Below, in pieces: positions 32,249-40,521 of a stretch of DNA of 64,000 nt. Within the stretch, counting starts at the first letter, position 1, and each line of letters opens with the position of its first letter. The translations under genes were made by a program, and so were the position numbers. The notes below the pieces were generated by a model. It was not told the DNA's origin. It saw nothing but the letters and a program-made list of their open reading frames with translations, and did no database searches. The stretch comes from Salinibacterium sp. UTAS2018 (GTDB taxonomy: Bacteria; Actinomycetota; Actinomycetes; Actinomycetales; Microbacteriaceae). The stretch is taken from NCBI RefSeq assembly GCF_004118935.1, contig NZ_CP035375.1:186001-250000 (forward strand). The letters are read 5' to 3'.

Positions 32249-33430
32249 GTGCAAACATTGCCCCCAATGGACCTCACTGCAAAAGAACGGGATCGCCTAC
32301 TGCAGCGCACAGCGCGCGTAGCGACCCTCAGTTTTTTGACCGTATCGGCCATCTGCCTGAGCATTCCCGGCGCAGTGTCAACCCTGACTCTCTTCATGTG
32401 CCTGCCGCTCTATGCGGTGATGGCTGTTCTTCACTTCAAAATGGGCAATAGTCGCTCGCTCGGGTGGGTCATCCCGCCCTTCATCGCCGGCAGCATCGTG
32501 ATTCTTCTCGTGGCTGGCACCCCAGGAGGCCCCAGCCAAGCAGGCCTCTCCGCGATCGCTCAATTGTCATCCGCTTCACTGGCGTGCCTAGCAATCGTGC
32601 TGACGACCACGCTGGTGCGGCGCATCGTGCTGCTGATTAGTTTCGTCACGATCTCTAGCGTCACCGTTCTCTCGCTGGCGCCATTCCAACCGCCGGTTCG
32701 CACTCTCGCGCTTCTGGTTTTCGGCTGGGTTCTCGCGGCCCTCATCGGATTCTGGATCAGTTCGGGAGTTCCGCAGGCCGTTCGCCGTATCGCCAGCATC
32801 GGTCGCGCGCATCGCGCGGAACGACAGGCGAGCGAAACAGAAGCACAGCGCCGCCAAGGTGCTCGGCTTTTGCACGACACTGTCTTAGCTACTCTCACCC
32901 TGCTCGCTCACTCAGGAATCGGCGTCTCGGCCGAAGCGATGCGCCAGCAGTCCGGAGACGACGCGCGATTGCTGCGCCAATTGCGCCTCGGAGCAACTCC
33001 CACCCCGCAAGCTTCTGGTGACTACAACCTCAGCGGCCCTGTTAGCGAAACAGTTCTCGGCACCACGCTGGAGTCAGTGAAACAGCGATTCGGCCGGATG
33101 GGGCTCGAGGTCAGTTGGCACGGCACCGGTCAGGTGCTCCTCCCCAGCGACGTTCTCGACGCTTTCTTGCTCGCCCTCGCCGAGTGCCTCGAGAACGTGC
33201 GCCGACACTCCGGGGTCACGGAAGCGCACGTGACGATCACCGAAGACGACACCACTGTTCGCGCGATGATCACTGACTCTGGAGTCGGCTTCATCCTCGA
33301 CGATGTCGATTCAGCCAGCCTCGGTTTCAAAGAATCAGTAGTCGCCCGGTTGAAAGAAGTCGGCGGTCAAGCGCGATTGTTCTCGACCCCGGGCTCAGGA
33401 ACCACTGTGGTCTTGGAGGTACCTCGATGA
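32249..33430 (+). CDS. Sensor histidine kinase (NarL-type partner)
   Basis: GTG at 32249 is preferred because GAGGGA lies six bases ahead; a GTG at 32177 would extend the protein. The resulting 393 residues hold about five or six membrane helices (first ~210 residues), a dimerisation helix with phosphoacceptor His in RLLHDTVLATLTLLAHSG, and an HATPase_c domain with N-box LAECLENVRRHSG, G1 box ITDSGVGFILDD and GSGTTVVLEVPR. This is the HisKA_3-like, Nar/Deg family layout. The stop overlaps the next gene by four bases. It probably phosphorylates the response regulator at 34717. The signal is unknown. Confidence 0.85.
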   Translation: MQTLPPMDLTAKERDRLLQRTARVATLSFLTVSAICLSIPGAVSTLTLFMCLPLYAVMAVLHFKMGNSRSLGWVIPPFIAGSIVILLVAGTPGGPSQAGLSAIAQLSSASLACLAIVLTTTLVRRIVLLISFVTISSVTVLSLAPFQPPVRTLALLVFGWVLAALIGFWISSGVPQAVRRIASIGRAHRAERQASETEAQRRQGARLLHDTVLATLTLLAHSGIGVSAEAMRQQSGDDARLLRQLRLGATPTPQASGDYNLSGPVSETVLGTTLESVKQRFGRMGLEVSWHGTGQVLLPSDVLDAFLLALAECLENVRRHSGVTEAHVTITEDDTTVRAMITDSGVGFILDDVDSASLGFKESVVARLKEVGGQARLFSTPGSGTTVVLEVPR

Positions 33431-34680
33431 CGTATGCTCCCCCTGAAGAAAACACCCTCGGCGTGATCGTCGGCAACAAAGGACGCCACGCCAGAAGCGA
33501 AACGGTGCGACGTCTGGCCCGGGATGACAGCCCGCGCCTCACGAGTCTCGGTACCGGGTTCGTCGGTGTCGGTGCCGCTATCCTCGTCAGCTTGCGGGCC
33601 ATTTACGGCCTCGTCTGGCTCGTCATCCAATGGGATGTCTACCCCAATCCGATCGTGGCCGCCCTCGCTTGGGGCCTGCTCATTCTGCTGATCGCCGCCA
33701 CCATCACTGTGGTTCAAGTCACGAGCGGCCAGCTTTCTCACTGGATGTTCATCGTCTTTGTCGCAGGCTTGGCCGCCGTCATCGCCCTCGATGTTTATGC
33801 GATCTGGGACCTCCACGACATCGGCGGCTATGCCACCGCCGCAGTAGCAGCCGGCATGGCGCTCCTGCTGGTTCTCACTGTTCGGCCGCCCGCTGAGCTC
33901 ATTGCCGCTGTTTCAATTGTTGGCGTGGGTCTGATTGCCGTCATTGTGGTCAACGTTCCGCTGACAACCGACAACCTCGCGCCGCAAGTCACCACGGTCG
34001 CATTCGCCGTGCTGCCCACCGTGATCGGGCTCTCGCTCATCACCAACTTTCGGCAACTCGTGCAGGTTGAGCTCGATCGAGTGTTGGTGCAGAGCACGTT
34101 GACGGCACCCCGCTTTGCGGTCGGCATGATGGCATCCGAAGAATTGGCTCGCCTCGACCTCGCCGCCGAAAAACTTCTGGACTCCGTAGCAAACGGGGCT
34201 ATCGAATTGCCGCTCCAACCCAAAATCGCGTCGACAGCCGCCTCTCTCGCTACAGAATTGCGGCTTCACCTCATTGAGGGACGCCGTGAAACCTGGCTTT
34301 ATCACGCGATCACCGAGTCTGACCTTCTCGGCAAGTCGGTCACCCTTACCGATAAGGGAAGCCTCGCCGGTCTCCTCGACCCGGCGCAACGCGACGGTTT
34401 ACTCTCGACGGCCTGGCTCTTTGTCACGGACACCCCGAAGCGCGGAGCCAAAAACTCCGTTCACATTACGATCGCACCATCAACTACCGTTGTGGCGCCC
34501 GGCTTCGAAGACAAAGTAGCGGTCGGCATCTCGATCACGTCAAGTGGAGTGGCTCGCAATCGCGTCGACGCTTCAACGTGGGAAGCAATAGCGAAAGTCG
34601 GCACTTATGCTGACTCGATCGAGAACTCAAGCGTGCGTCTCGACATTGAATGTCTTGTCGATAACCCAGCAGACCAATAA
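33427..34680 (+). CDS. Polytopic membrane protein coupled to histidine kinase, family unknown
   Basis: The 417-residue protein starts with ATG overlapping the kinase stop, with GGAGGT six bases ahead. After a polar N-terminus it has about six or seven membrane helices (GTGFVGVGAAILVSLRAIYG, AALAWGLLILLIAATITVVQ, WMFIVFVAGLAAVIALDVYA, TAAVAAGMALLLVLTV, AAVSIVGVGLIAVIVV, VTTVAFAVLPTVIGLSL). A ~220-residue cytoplasmic part follows, starting with helices (DLAAEKLLDSVANG, AASLATELRLHLIEGRRETW). That is where a kinase core would sit, but no phosphoacceptor His box or N/G boxes are visible. It could be a degenerate second sensor or accessory subunit. Confidence 0.75.
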   Translation: MTYAPPEENTLGVIVGNKGRHARSETVRRLARDDSPRLTSLGTGFVGVGAAILVSLRAIYGLVWLVIQWDVYPNPIVAALAWGLLILLIAATITVVQVTSGQLSHWMFIVFVAGLAAVIALDVYAIWDLHDIGGYATAAVAAGMALLLVLTVRPPAELIAAVSIVGVGLIAVIVVNVPLTTDNLAPQVTTVAFAVLPTVIGLSLITNFRQLVQVELDRVLVQSTLTAPRFAVGMMASEELARLDLAAEKLLDSVANGAIELPLQPKIASTAASLATELRLHLIEGRRETWLYHAITESDLLGKSVTLTDKGSLAGLLDPAQRDGLLSTAWLFVTDTPKRGAKNSVHITIAPSTTVVAPGFEDKVAVGISITSSGVARNRVDASTWEAIAKVGTYADSIENSSVRLDIECLVDNPADQ

Positions 34681-34716
34681 ATTCGTAAGATAAGACGATC
34701 TACCAGAGGAATTATC

Positions 34717-35388
34717 GTGACTGAATCAACACCGCGCATCCGGCTCGCAATCGTCGACGATCACCGAATGTTGCTCGGCGCTCTCACCGAGTGGATCCGC
34801 AAAGCAGCCGAAGACATCGACATGGTCGTTGCCGTTCCCACCTGGCCCGAGCTCACGATTCACCCCGAGTTCCCCGTTGACGTCGTACTGCTCGACCTCG
34901 ACCTCAAAGACAACATTCCGGTCTCGCTCAAGATCAACACTCTCAAGTCGATGAACGTTCGCGTCGTTCTCATGAGCACCTACTCCGAACCGAACGTGGT
35001 TCGCGAAGCTCTCGCTGCTGGCGCGCTCGGTTACCTTGTAAAGAGCGAAGACGCCGACATGATCGTTGAAGCGATCCGTGCGGCTTCCAAGGGCGAATCG
35101 TTCATCTCTGCAGAACTCGACTTGGCGATCAACGCCGACGAGATCGGTGGCGCCCCCAAGCTCAGCGCTCAAGAACGTCGCGTAATGGCGCTCTACGGCG
35201 GCGGCGAGCCCGTCAAGTCCGTGGCCTACCAACTCAGCATTTCTGAAGAGACTGCCAAGAGCTACCTCAAGCGCATTCGCGAAAAGTACCGCGTCGCAGG
35301 CTTCGATGTCGGAACCAAGGTTGCCCTGCGCAAGCGGGCACTCGAAGACGGCATTCTTATCGAGACCGACACAATGCACCACCTCTAA
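34717..35388 (+). CDS. LuxR/NarL-family response regulator
   Basis: The 223-residue protein has a receiver domain with the acidic pair in LAIVDDHRMLLGAL, phosphoacceptor Asp in VDVVLLDLDLKDN, the switch Ser/Thr in VVLMSTYSEPN and Lys in GALGYLVKSEDADM. The output part is LSAQERRVMALYGGGEPVKSVAYQLSISEETAKSYLKRIREKY. The helix-turn-helix is of NarL/FixJ type but slightly divergent (GGGEPVKSVA instead of G.S.KEIA). GTG start behind AGAGGA. It closes the sensor-membrane protein-regulator unit and is followed by a hairpin. Confidence 0.92.
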   Translation: MTESTPRIRLAIVDDHRMLLGALTEWIRKAAEDIDMVVAVPTWPELTIHPEFPVDVVLLDLDLKDNIPVSLKINTLKSMNVRVVLMSTYSEPNVVREALAAGALGYLVKSEDADMIVEAIRAASKGESFISAELDLAINADEIGGAPKLSAQERRVMALYGGGEPVKSVAYQLSISEETAKSYLKRIREKYRVAGFDVGTKVALRKRALEDGILIETDTMHHL

Positions 35389-35427
35389 GCAGCGCCATTC
35401 CACACCTCGCACCACGCACCACACCAA

Positions 35428-35460
35428 TCGCCCTGAACCCACTCCGGTGGGGCAGGGCGA
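35428..35460 (+). terminator. Hairpin after the signalling operon
   Basis: TCGCCCTG (35428-35435) pairs with CAGGGCGA (35453-35460); an inner CCCAC/GTGGG extends the stem across a small AA/G bulge to a TCCG tetraloop. No T-run follows. It separates this operon from the convergent minus-strand operon. Confidence 0.65.
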
Positions 35461-35511
35461 TAGTGCTGTGCGGCCTCAGCGGGGCCGGCGAGGCCGGCGT
35501 CGGCCGGTGGG

Positions 35512-35823
35512 CTAACTCTCGGCACGAATGATCGCCTGCTCTAGGCGCTCGACTTTACCCGTCATCTCGCCGGTATGACCGGAGCGAATGTCAGCCTTCA
35601 GCACGAGCGACACGCGCGACCCGAACTGGCCGACCGCTTCCGTCGCTGCTTTGACGACTGCAAAGACTTCATCCCAATCACCCTCGATTGTCGTGAACAT
35701 CGAATCGGTCTGGTTGGGCAACCCCGAGTCCCGCACAACCTTGACTGCGGCAGCGACCGCATTGTGGACGGAATCAGTTCCATCGGAACTGCCACTGGGT
35801 GCGATTGAGAATGCGACGATCAT
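35512..35823 (-). CDS. Thiamine-binding (MTH1187/YkoF-like) protein
   Basis: The 103-residue protein fits the small DUF77/MTH1187 family: MIVAFSIAPSG, VVRDSGLPNQTDSMFTTIEGDWDEVFAVVKAATEAV and SLVLKADIRSGHTGEMTGKVERLE. The GLPNQTDSMFTTIEG block with the paired VxAF and LKADIR strands forms the family's alpha/beta fold. Members bind thiamine or related compounds. It is the last gene of a five-gene minus-strand operon, its ATG overlapping the preceding stop, with AAAGGAG five bases ahead. No thiamine synthesis genes are nearby. Confidence 0.85.
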   Translation of the reverse strand: MIVAFSIAPSGSSDGTDSVHNAVAAAVKVVRDSGLPNQTDSMFTTIEGDWDEVFAVVKAATEAVGQFGSRVSLVLKADIRSGHTGEMTGKVERLEQAIIRAES

Positions 35824-37136
35824 GCTGGCTCCTTTGCCGTAAGGCGTTCTGAGAATGATGCAGGTGGTTGAAGGCTCGACACTGGGCGGCCAAGCCTCAC
35901 GAGCTCTACTATTGCCCAGACCAACAGGGCCAGCAGCAATAGATTGCGCGCGCTCACGATCGCTACCAACAGCGGATCAGCGACCAACAGACGGTAGTAG
36001 AAGTATGGGTACACGAGCTGCGTGAGCACGGCGATGGCGATACTCAGCGTGGCGGGCAGCAAAAAGCTCGTGTGGGAGCGTCTGTCGTCACGCACGTGCG
36101 CGCTAGAACCGGAATTCAGTGCGGAATTCAGAAGCCCCAGCACGACTGGCACCGCCAGCCAAGACACGAACTGTGGCGAGCCGACCTTGTTCGCGACGAT
36201 GAGCGCGAGAACCAGCGCGAGGCTGAGGGGTGCGAGCACCCGTGTTGCGCTGATCCCGGCGTGCAGTGCGGCTCGGGCAGCACGGATTCCGAGCGCAGCT
36301 ATCGCGAGCACCACGACGGCCAGTAGCGGTGTCATGAACGCGGCTACGGCATCCACTCCCGGCCCGGCCACTTGGAAGGTCAGAATCGTGGAGTCGTAGT
36401 AAACGAACGAATCGGGCGCTCCCGCCACAATCTGCCAGAGCCAGAAACCAGCGACCGGCGATTCAACTTGGATGCCACGGCCGGTTTGTTCCGTCACGAA
36501 GCTAAACACGTTGCCGCCTGATCCCGCCAGTAAGGCAAACACGACAACCGTCGCGGTGGTGGCCGCCGCAGCAATCGCGATCGCCCACCGCTCACGCACC
36601 GCGATGAATGCAGCTAAGACAAGGGCCGCAGGCCACACCTTCACCCACGTGGCGCAGGCTAAAACTACTCCGGCGACGCGAGGGTGCGTGCTCAGCAAGC
36701 GCACCCCCACCAGAGTGATGGACACGGTGATGGCATCGATACGGCCCAACGCAATCGGGCCAAGGGCGACGATGAAGGCTAGCCACCACCATCCGATATT
36801 CACTCCCGAATGAGAGCGCCCCCAGTGGGTGATGAAGCCGAGCGCCACGAGGTTGAGCAGCATGACAAGCGTGAGCCACGTTGCCCCGATCAATTCAACA
36901 CCGAAGGTCACGGACGCCAGAATGGGCACGATGGCGAGCAGCGGATACACCCACGGAATGTCAACGCCAGCCACGATGCCCGAGGCATACGCTTGCTGAG
37001 CCCAGCCGGCGTAAACGATCGTCACATCGCCAAAGGGATTGCCCGGGCCGTGGAGGTTGAGTAGGCCGAGAACGAGGTGGGCAGCAATGAAGAGCAGCCA
37101 GAGCCCGATGGCGCTGACGGAGTGACGGGTCAGCAC
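35820..37136 (-). CDS. GT87 (DUF2029)-like membrane glycosyltransferase
   Basis: The 438-residue integral membrane protein has about 10-11 helices. After the first helix comes LHGPGNPFGDVTIVYAGWAQ, matching the D-x-x-Y-y loop near the first helix of polyprenyl-phosphate-dependent GT87 mannosyltransferases. RIDAITVSITLVGVRLLS and TWVKVWPAALVLAAFI are also like this family. It would transfer sugars from a lipid-linked donor on the outer face; acceptor unknown. GTG start at 37136 overlaps nnrD by seven bases, and its stop overlaps the next ATG. An in-operon link to nucleotide repair is not obvious. Confidence 0.78.
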   Translation of the reverse strand: MLTRHSVSAIGLWLLFIAAHLVLGLLNLHGPGNPFGDVTIVYAGWAQQAYASGIVAGVDIPWVYPLLAIVPILASVTFGVELIGATWLTLVMLLNLVALGFITHWGRSHSGVNIGWWWLAFIVALGPIALGRIDAITVSITLVGVRLLSTHPRVAGVVLACATWVKVWPAALVLAAFIAVRERWAIAIAAAATTATVVVFALLAGSGGNVFSFVTEQTGRGIQVESPVAGFWLWQIVAGAPDSFVYYDSTILTFQVAGPGVDAVAAFMTPLLAVVVLAIAALGIRAARAALHAGISATRVLAPLSLALVLALIVANKVGSPQFVSWLAVPVVLGLLNSALNSGSSAHVRDDRRSHTSFLLPATLSIAIAVLTQLVYPYFYYRLLVADPLLVAIVSARNLLLLALLVWAIVELVRLGRPVSSLQPPASFSERLTAKEPA

Positions 37137-37987
37137 TGCGGTCGGGAGTCAGCCGCTGCGGCGTCCGCTGAGGTCTCGACAAGTTCAGCGATGACCCGCG
37201 AGACACTGGCGCAGAGATCAAGAATGGTGAGGGGGCCGCCATCGCTCGCGAGAGTAGCTGCGCGCCCGTGCACGTACGACGCCGTAGCGGCGAGGCCGAC
37301 CAGCAGGCTCGGGTCGGCGAGTACTTCGTCACTGTGGGTAGCGACGAGGGCGCCCAGGATGCCGCCGAGGGCGTCTCCAGCGCCAGCGGTAGCCAGCCAC
37401 GCGGGAGCAGCCGCGATCGCCGCCGTCGATGTGCCGTCAGACACGTACGTCGTGTGACCCTTCAGCAGCACGGTGCAGCCGAGTTGGGTGGCGGCGGATT
37501 CCGCCCAGTCACGCGGAGCCTCCGCAATAGCTTCTTTTCGCTCGCCGAGCAGTCGCCCGAGTTCGCGGTAGTGCGGCGTGATCACGGTCGGGGTGGTCGC
37601 GCGGTGAACTACGTCGAGGGCTCCCCCGTCGAGGACGAGCGGCACGTGCTGTCCGAGTGCGGCCGCAATGTGGCGATCGGCAGCGGGTTCTCGTGCGGCA
37701 TGATCCATCCCCGAACCGATGAGCCACGCTTGCACCCGACCATCGCCCATCACGGCCTCGGGGCGGCGCTGCAGAATGAGGTCCTGGGCGCGCTGCGCTC
37801 CGAGGTAGCGCACCATGCCCACGCCGGTGCGCGCGGCCGCCTCGACTCCCAGCACCGCGGCGCCCGGGTACAGGGCCGAACCGGTGATCACGCCGAGAAC
37901 GCCCCGGCTGTACTTGTCGTCGCTATCCCGGGGCAGAGCGATGTGGCGTGCCGCGTCAGCAGCACTCCACATCGACTCAGCTTCCAT
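37130..37987 (-). CDS. nnrD: ADP-dependent NAD(P)H-hydrate dehydratase
   Basis: Repairs hydrated NAD(P)H (NADHX) using ADP. ATG at 37987 (MEAESMWS) gives 285 residues; a TTG three codons upstream is possible. The ribokinase-like fold shows SRGVLGVITGSALYPGAAVLGVEAA, LVLDGGALDVV, TPHYRELGRLLG, LLKGHTTYVSDG and the nucleotide motif LATAGAGDALGGILGALV. Only the dehydratase domain is present; the NnrE epimerase domain often fused to it is absent and must be encoded elsewhere. It lies third in the minus-strand operon, 27 bases after the CNNM-like gene. Confidence 0.93.
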   Translation of the reverse strand: MEAESMWSAADAARHIALPRDSDDKYSRGVLGVITGSALYPGAAVLGVEAAARTGVGMVRYLGAQRAQDLILQRRPEAVMGDGRVQAWLIGSGMDHAAREPAADRHIAAALGQHVPLVLDGGALDVVHRATTPTVITPHYRELGRLLGERKEAIAEAPRDWAESAATQLGCTVLLKGHTTYVSDGTSTAAIAAAPAWLATAGAGDALGGILGALVATHSDEVLADPSLLVGLAATASYVHGRAATLASDGGPLTILDLCASVSRVIAELVETSADAAAADSRPQC

Positions 37988-38014
37988 GGATGACAACGAT
38001 AGTTGAGAACGCCG

Positions 38015-39049
38015 CTAGCGACGCCGGGTGGCGTCTTGCACTTCGCCGACAAGAACCTCAATGATGTCTTCGAGGAACAGCACACCGGTTGTCTCGCCGG
38101 TTGCATCGAAGCTGCGTGCCACGTGCACTCCCGAGCGACGCATGGTCGCGAGAGCATCTTCGAGGTCAGTCTCGCAATACATCGAGATGAGCTGGCGAAT
38201 CCGCTTGGGCGGAACCGGCTCGTGAAACTCGCTCTCTTCGAGGTCGATTACGTCCTTCAGGTGCAGGTAGCCGGTGGGCTCCCCCGCGTCGTTCAACAGA
38301 ATGTAGCGCGAGAATCCGCGTTGCGCGACGGCCTTTTCGAGGTCGGCGGGGGCGGCATCTTCCGGCAGTGTCACAAGCCCAGACATCGGAATGGCGACAT
38401 CGCGAACTTTTTTCGAGGTGAACTCGAACGCGCCAGTGAGCGTGCCACCGGCATCCGTCAATACTCCTTCGCGCGTTGACTGAGCGACGATTGTCGCGAC
38501 TTCGTCGAGCGTGAAGACACTGTTTGCTTCGTTCTTGGGTTCGACCTTGAAGAGGCGCAGAATGGCGTTGGCAATCGCGTTCAGCGCAACGATGATCGGG
38601 CGGAACACCGTCGCGATAAACACGAGCGGTGGAGCGAGCACGAGCACGGCGCGATCCGGGATCGAGAACGAGAGGTTCTTCGGCACCATTTCGCCGAGCA
38701 CAACGTGCAAGAACGACACAATGATGAGCGCCAGAATGAACGCGATCGTGCCGATAAGCTCCTCGCTCAAACCGGTGAGAGCAAGCGGCACCTCGAGCAG
38801 GTGGTGAATTGCAGGCTCAGAGACGTTCAGGATCAGCAGCGAACACACCGTGATGCCCAATTGGCAGGCAGCGAGCATGAGAGTGGCGTGTTCCATGGCC
38901 CACAGCGCAGTCTTCGCTGACCGTGAACCGGATGCCGCGAGCGGCTCGATCTGCGAGCGACGTGCCGAAATGACGGCGAATTCCGCGCCAACAAAGAAGG
39001 CGTTGATCAGCAGCAATACGAATAGCCAGATGATTCCCCAGACGTCCAT
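38015..39049 (-). CDS. CNNM/CorC (HlyC)-family membrane protein with CBS domains
   Basis: The 344-residue protein starts with a DUF21 (CNNM) transmembrane domain of three to four helices (IIWLFVLLLINAFFVGAEFAVISARR, HATLMLAACQLGITVCSLLI, IAFILALIIVSFLHVVLGEMVPKNLSFS). Two CBS repeats follow (VAIPMSGLVTLPEDA, RQLISMYCETDLEDALATMRRSGVHVARSFDATGETTGVLFLEDI). It lacks the C-terminal CorC domain present in its upstream neighbour, so it is a shortened paralog. Family members affect magnesium or cobalt flux. Start ATG shares one base with the upstream stop (TAATG). Confidence 0.9.
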   Translation of the reverse strand: MDVWGIIWLFVLLLINAFFVGAEFAVISARRSQIEPLAASGSRSAKTALWAMEHATLMLAACQLGITVCSLLILNVSEPAIHHLLEVPLALTGLSEELIGTIAFILALIIVSFLHVVLGEMVPKNLSFSIPDRAVLVLAPPLVFIATVFRPIIVALNAIANAILRLFKVEPKNEANSVFTLDEVATIVAQSTREGVLTDAGGTLTGAFEFTSKKVRDVAIPMSGLVTLPEDAAPADLEKAVAQRGFSRYILLNDAGEPTGYLHLKDVIDLEESEFHEPVPPKRIRQLISMYCETDLEDALATMRRSGVHVARSFDATGETTGVLFLEDIIEVLVGEVQDATRRR

Positions 39050-40371
39050 TAGTTCACCACCTCAGCATCGGCAGCGGCAACAATCGGATCCGGGGTAAAC
39101 CTCACGCGGTCGATGCGTCGACCTTCCAATCGTTCGATGCGGAACACTCCGCCAGCGGCGGTAATCGTGTCACCCGTGCGCGGAACGCGACCGAGCTCAC
39201 TCATGAGCCACCCGGCCACGGTTTCGTAGGGACCTTCTTCGGGAACTTCGACGCCCGTGCGCTCGAGAAGCTCATCGGGGCGCAGAATCGCCGGGAAGGT
39301 AAACCAGTCACGAGAACGAACCACGTCGGCCTTCGATCGGTCGTGCTCATCGGAAACTTCACCGACGAGTTCTTCCACGAGATCTTCCAGAGTCGCGACT
39401 CCCGCCGTTCCGCCATATTCGTCAACGACGACAGCCATTTGGTAGCCACGGCCACGCAATTCGGCGAGTAGGGCATCCAACCGCATCGTCTCTGGCACTT
39501 GGAGCGCTTCAGTTTGCAGAGCAGAGACCGGCACGTCGGCGCGCTTCTTATGAGGCACGGCAACGGCTTGCTTGATGTGTACGAATCCCACGACGTCGTC
39601 AATGCTGTCGTCGATCACCGGAAAGCGTGAGAATCCCGTGCGCTTCGCGAGGTCGATGACGTCTTGAGCGCTGTCAGTGCGGTCGATGCTGTCCACTCGC
39701 GGGCGCGGGGTCATGACGTCTTGCGCGGTGTGGTCGGCGAAGGCGAGCGTGCGCGCGAGCAGCGTGGCGGTGTCTGCTTCGAGACTGCCCTGGCTCGCCG
39801 AGCGGCGTACGAGCGAGGTCAGCTCTTCAGCGGTGCGCGCACCGGAGAGTTCTTCTTTGGGTTCGATGCCCACGGAACGCAGAATGCCGTTTGCCGTGTT
39901 GTTGAGCAAGCTCACGGCCGGCTTGAACACGGTGGTGAAGAGAACCTGGAACGGAACGACCAACTTAGCTGTGGCGCGTGGGAGCGCAAGCGCGAAGTTC
40001 TTCGGCACGAGCTCACCGACGATCATCGAGAGCAGAGTGGCGAAGGTGATGGCCAGGATGCTGGCGATGACGGTCACTGCCGTCGACGGCAGTATGGCCG
40101 CTAACGGGATCTCGAGCCACGTGCTGAACGCAGGTTCGAGAGTGTAGCCAGCGAGCAGCGTGGTGAGAGTGATTCCTAGTTGCGCGCTCGAGAGGTGTGT
40201 CGAGGTGTGCTTGAGCGCTGCGATGGTGGTCGCGAGTCGCTTCTCGCCACGTTCTTGGCGAGCTTCGAGATCAGAGCGGTCGAGGTTGACGAGTGCAAAC
40301 TCGGAGGCGACGAAGAGGCCGGTGCCGACAGTCAACACGAGGCCAGCGGCGAGGAGAAGCCATTCATTCAT
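39049..40371 (-). CDS. CNNM/CorC-family membrane protein with CBS and CorC domains
   Basis: The 440-residue protein has a DUF21 domain ([56 protein letters not shown]), a CBS pair ([73 protein letters not shown]) and a C-terminal CorC/transporter-associated domain ([25 protein letters not shown]). It pairs with the shorter paralog downstream; such doublets are common and may form heterodimers. It opens the five-gene operon, with GGAGGTGA seven bases before the ATG. Confidence 0.92.
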   Translation of the reverse strand: MNEWLLLAAGLVLTVGTGLFVASEFALVNLDRSDLEARQERGEKRLATTIAALKHTSTHLSSAQLGITLTTLLAGYTLEPAFSTWLEIPLAAILPSTAVTVIASILAITFATLLSMIVGELVPKNFALALPRATAKLVVPFQVLFTTVFKPAVSLLNNTANGILRSVGIEPKEELSGARTAEELTSLVRRSASQGSLEADTATLLARTLAFADHTAQDVMTPRPRVDSIDRTDSAQDVIDLAKRTGFSRFPVIDDSIDDVVGFVHIKQAVAVPHKKRADVPVSALQTEALQVPETMRLDALLAELRGRGYQMAVVVDEYGGTAGVATLEDLVEELVGEVSDEHDRSKADVVRSRDWFTFPAILRPDELLERTGVEVPEEGPYETVAGWLMSELGRVPRTGDTITAAGGVFRIERLEGRRIDRVRFTPDPIVAAADAEVVN

Positions 40372-40485
40372 GACAGATCACCTCCAGCCGCGGAGGTAGG
40401 TAGAGAACGGGCGAAGAACAAGGGGAAGTCGCGCGGAACAAGGCCCGGGCGACCACTAGAGGGAGGGTCGTCCATTATGGCCTTG

Positions 40486-40513
40486 AGTATAGGACAAATT
40501 GCTGGGGAATAAA
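40486..40513 (-). promoter_or_regulatory. Promoter of the CNNM-nnrD operon
   Basis: On the minus strand TTTATT (40513-40508), 16 bases, then TATACT (40491-40486). The -10 is near consensus, the -35 weak. It predicts a leader of about 105 bases before the ATG at 40371, in which I recognise no riboswitch. Confidence 0.45.
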
Positions 40514-40521
40514 CGACAGCT

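Noticed and set aside
40372..40485. Magnesium or manganese riboswitch in the CNNM-operon leader
   Set aside because: Leader length would allow it, but none of the M-box or yybP-ykoY core sequences are present.
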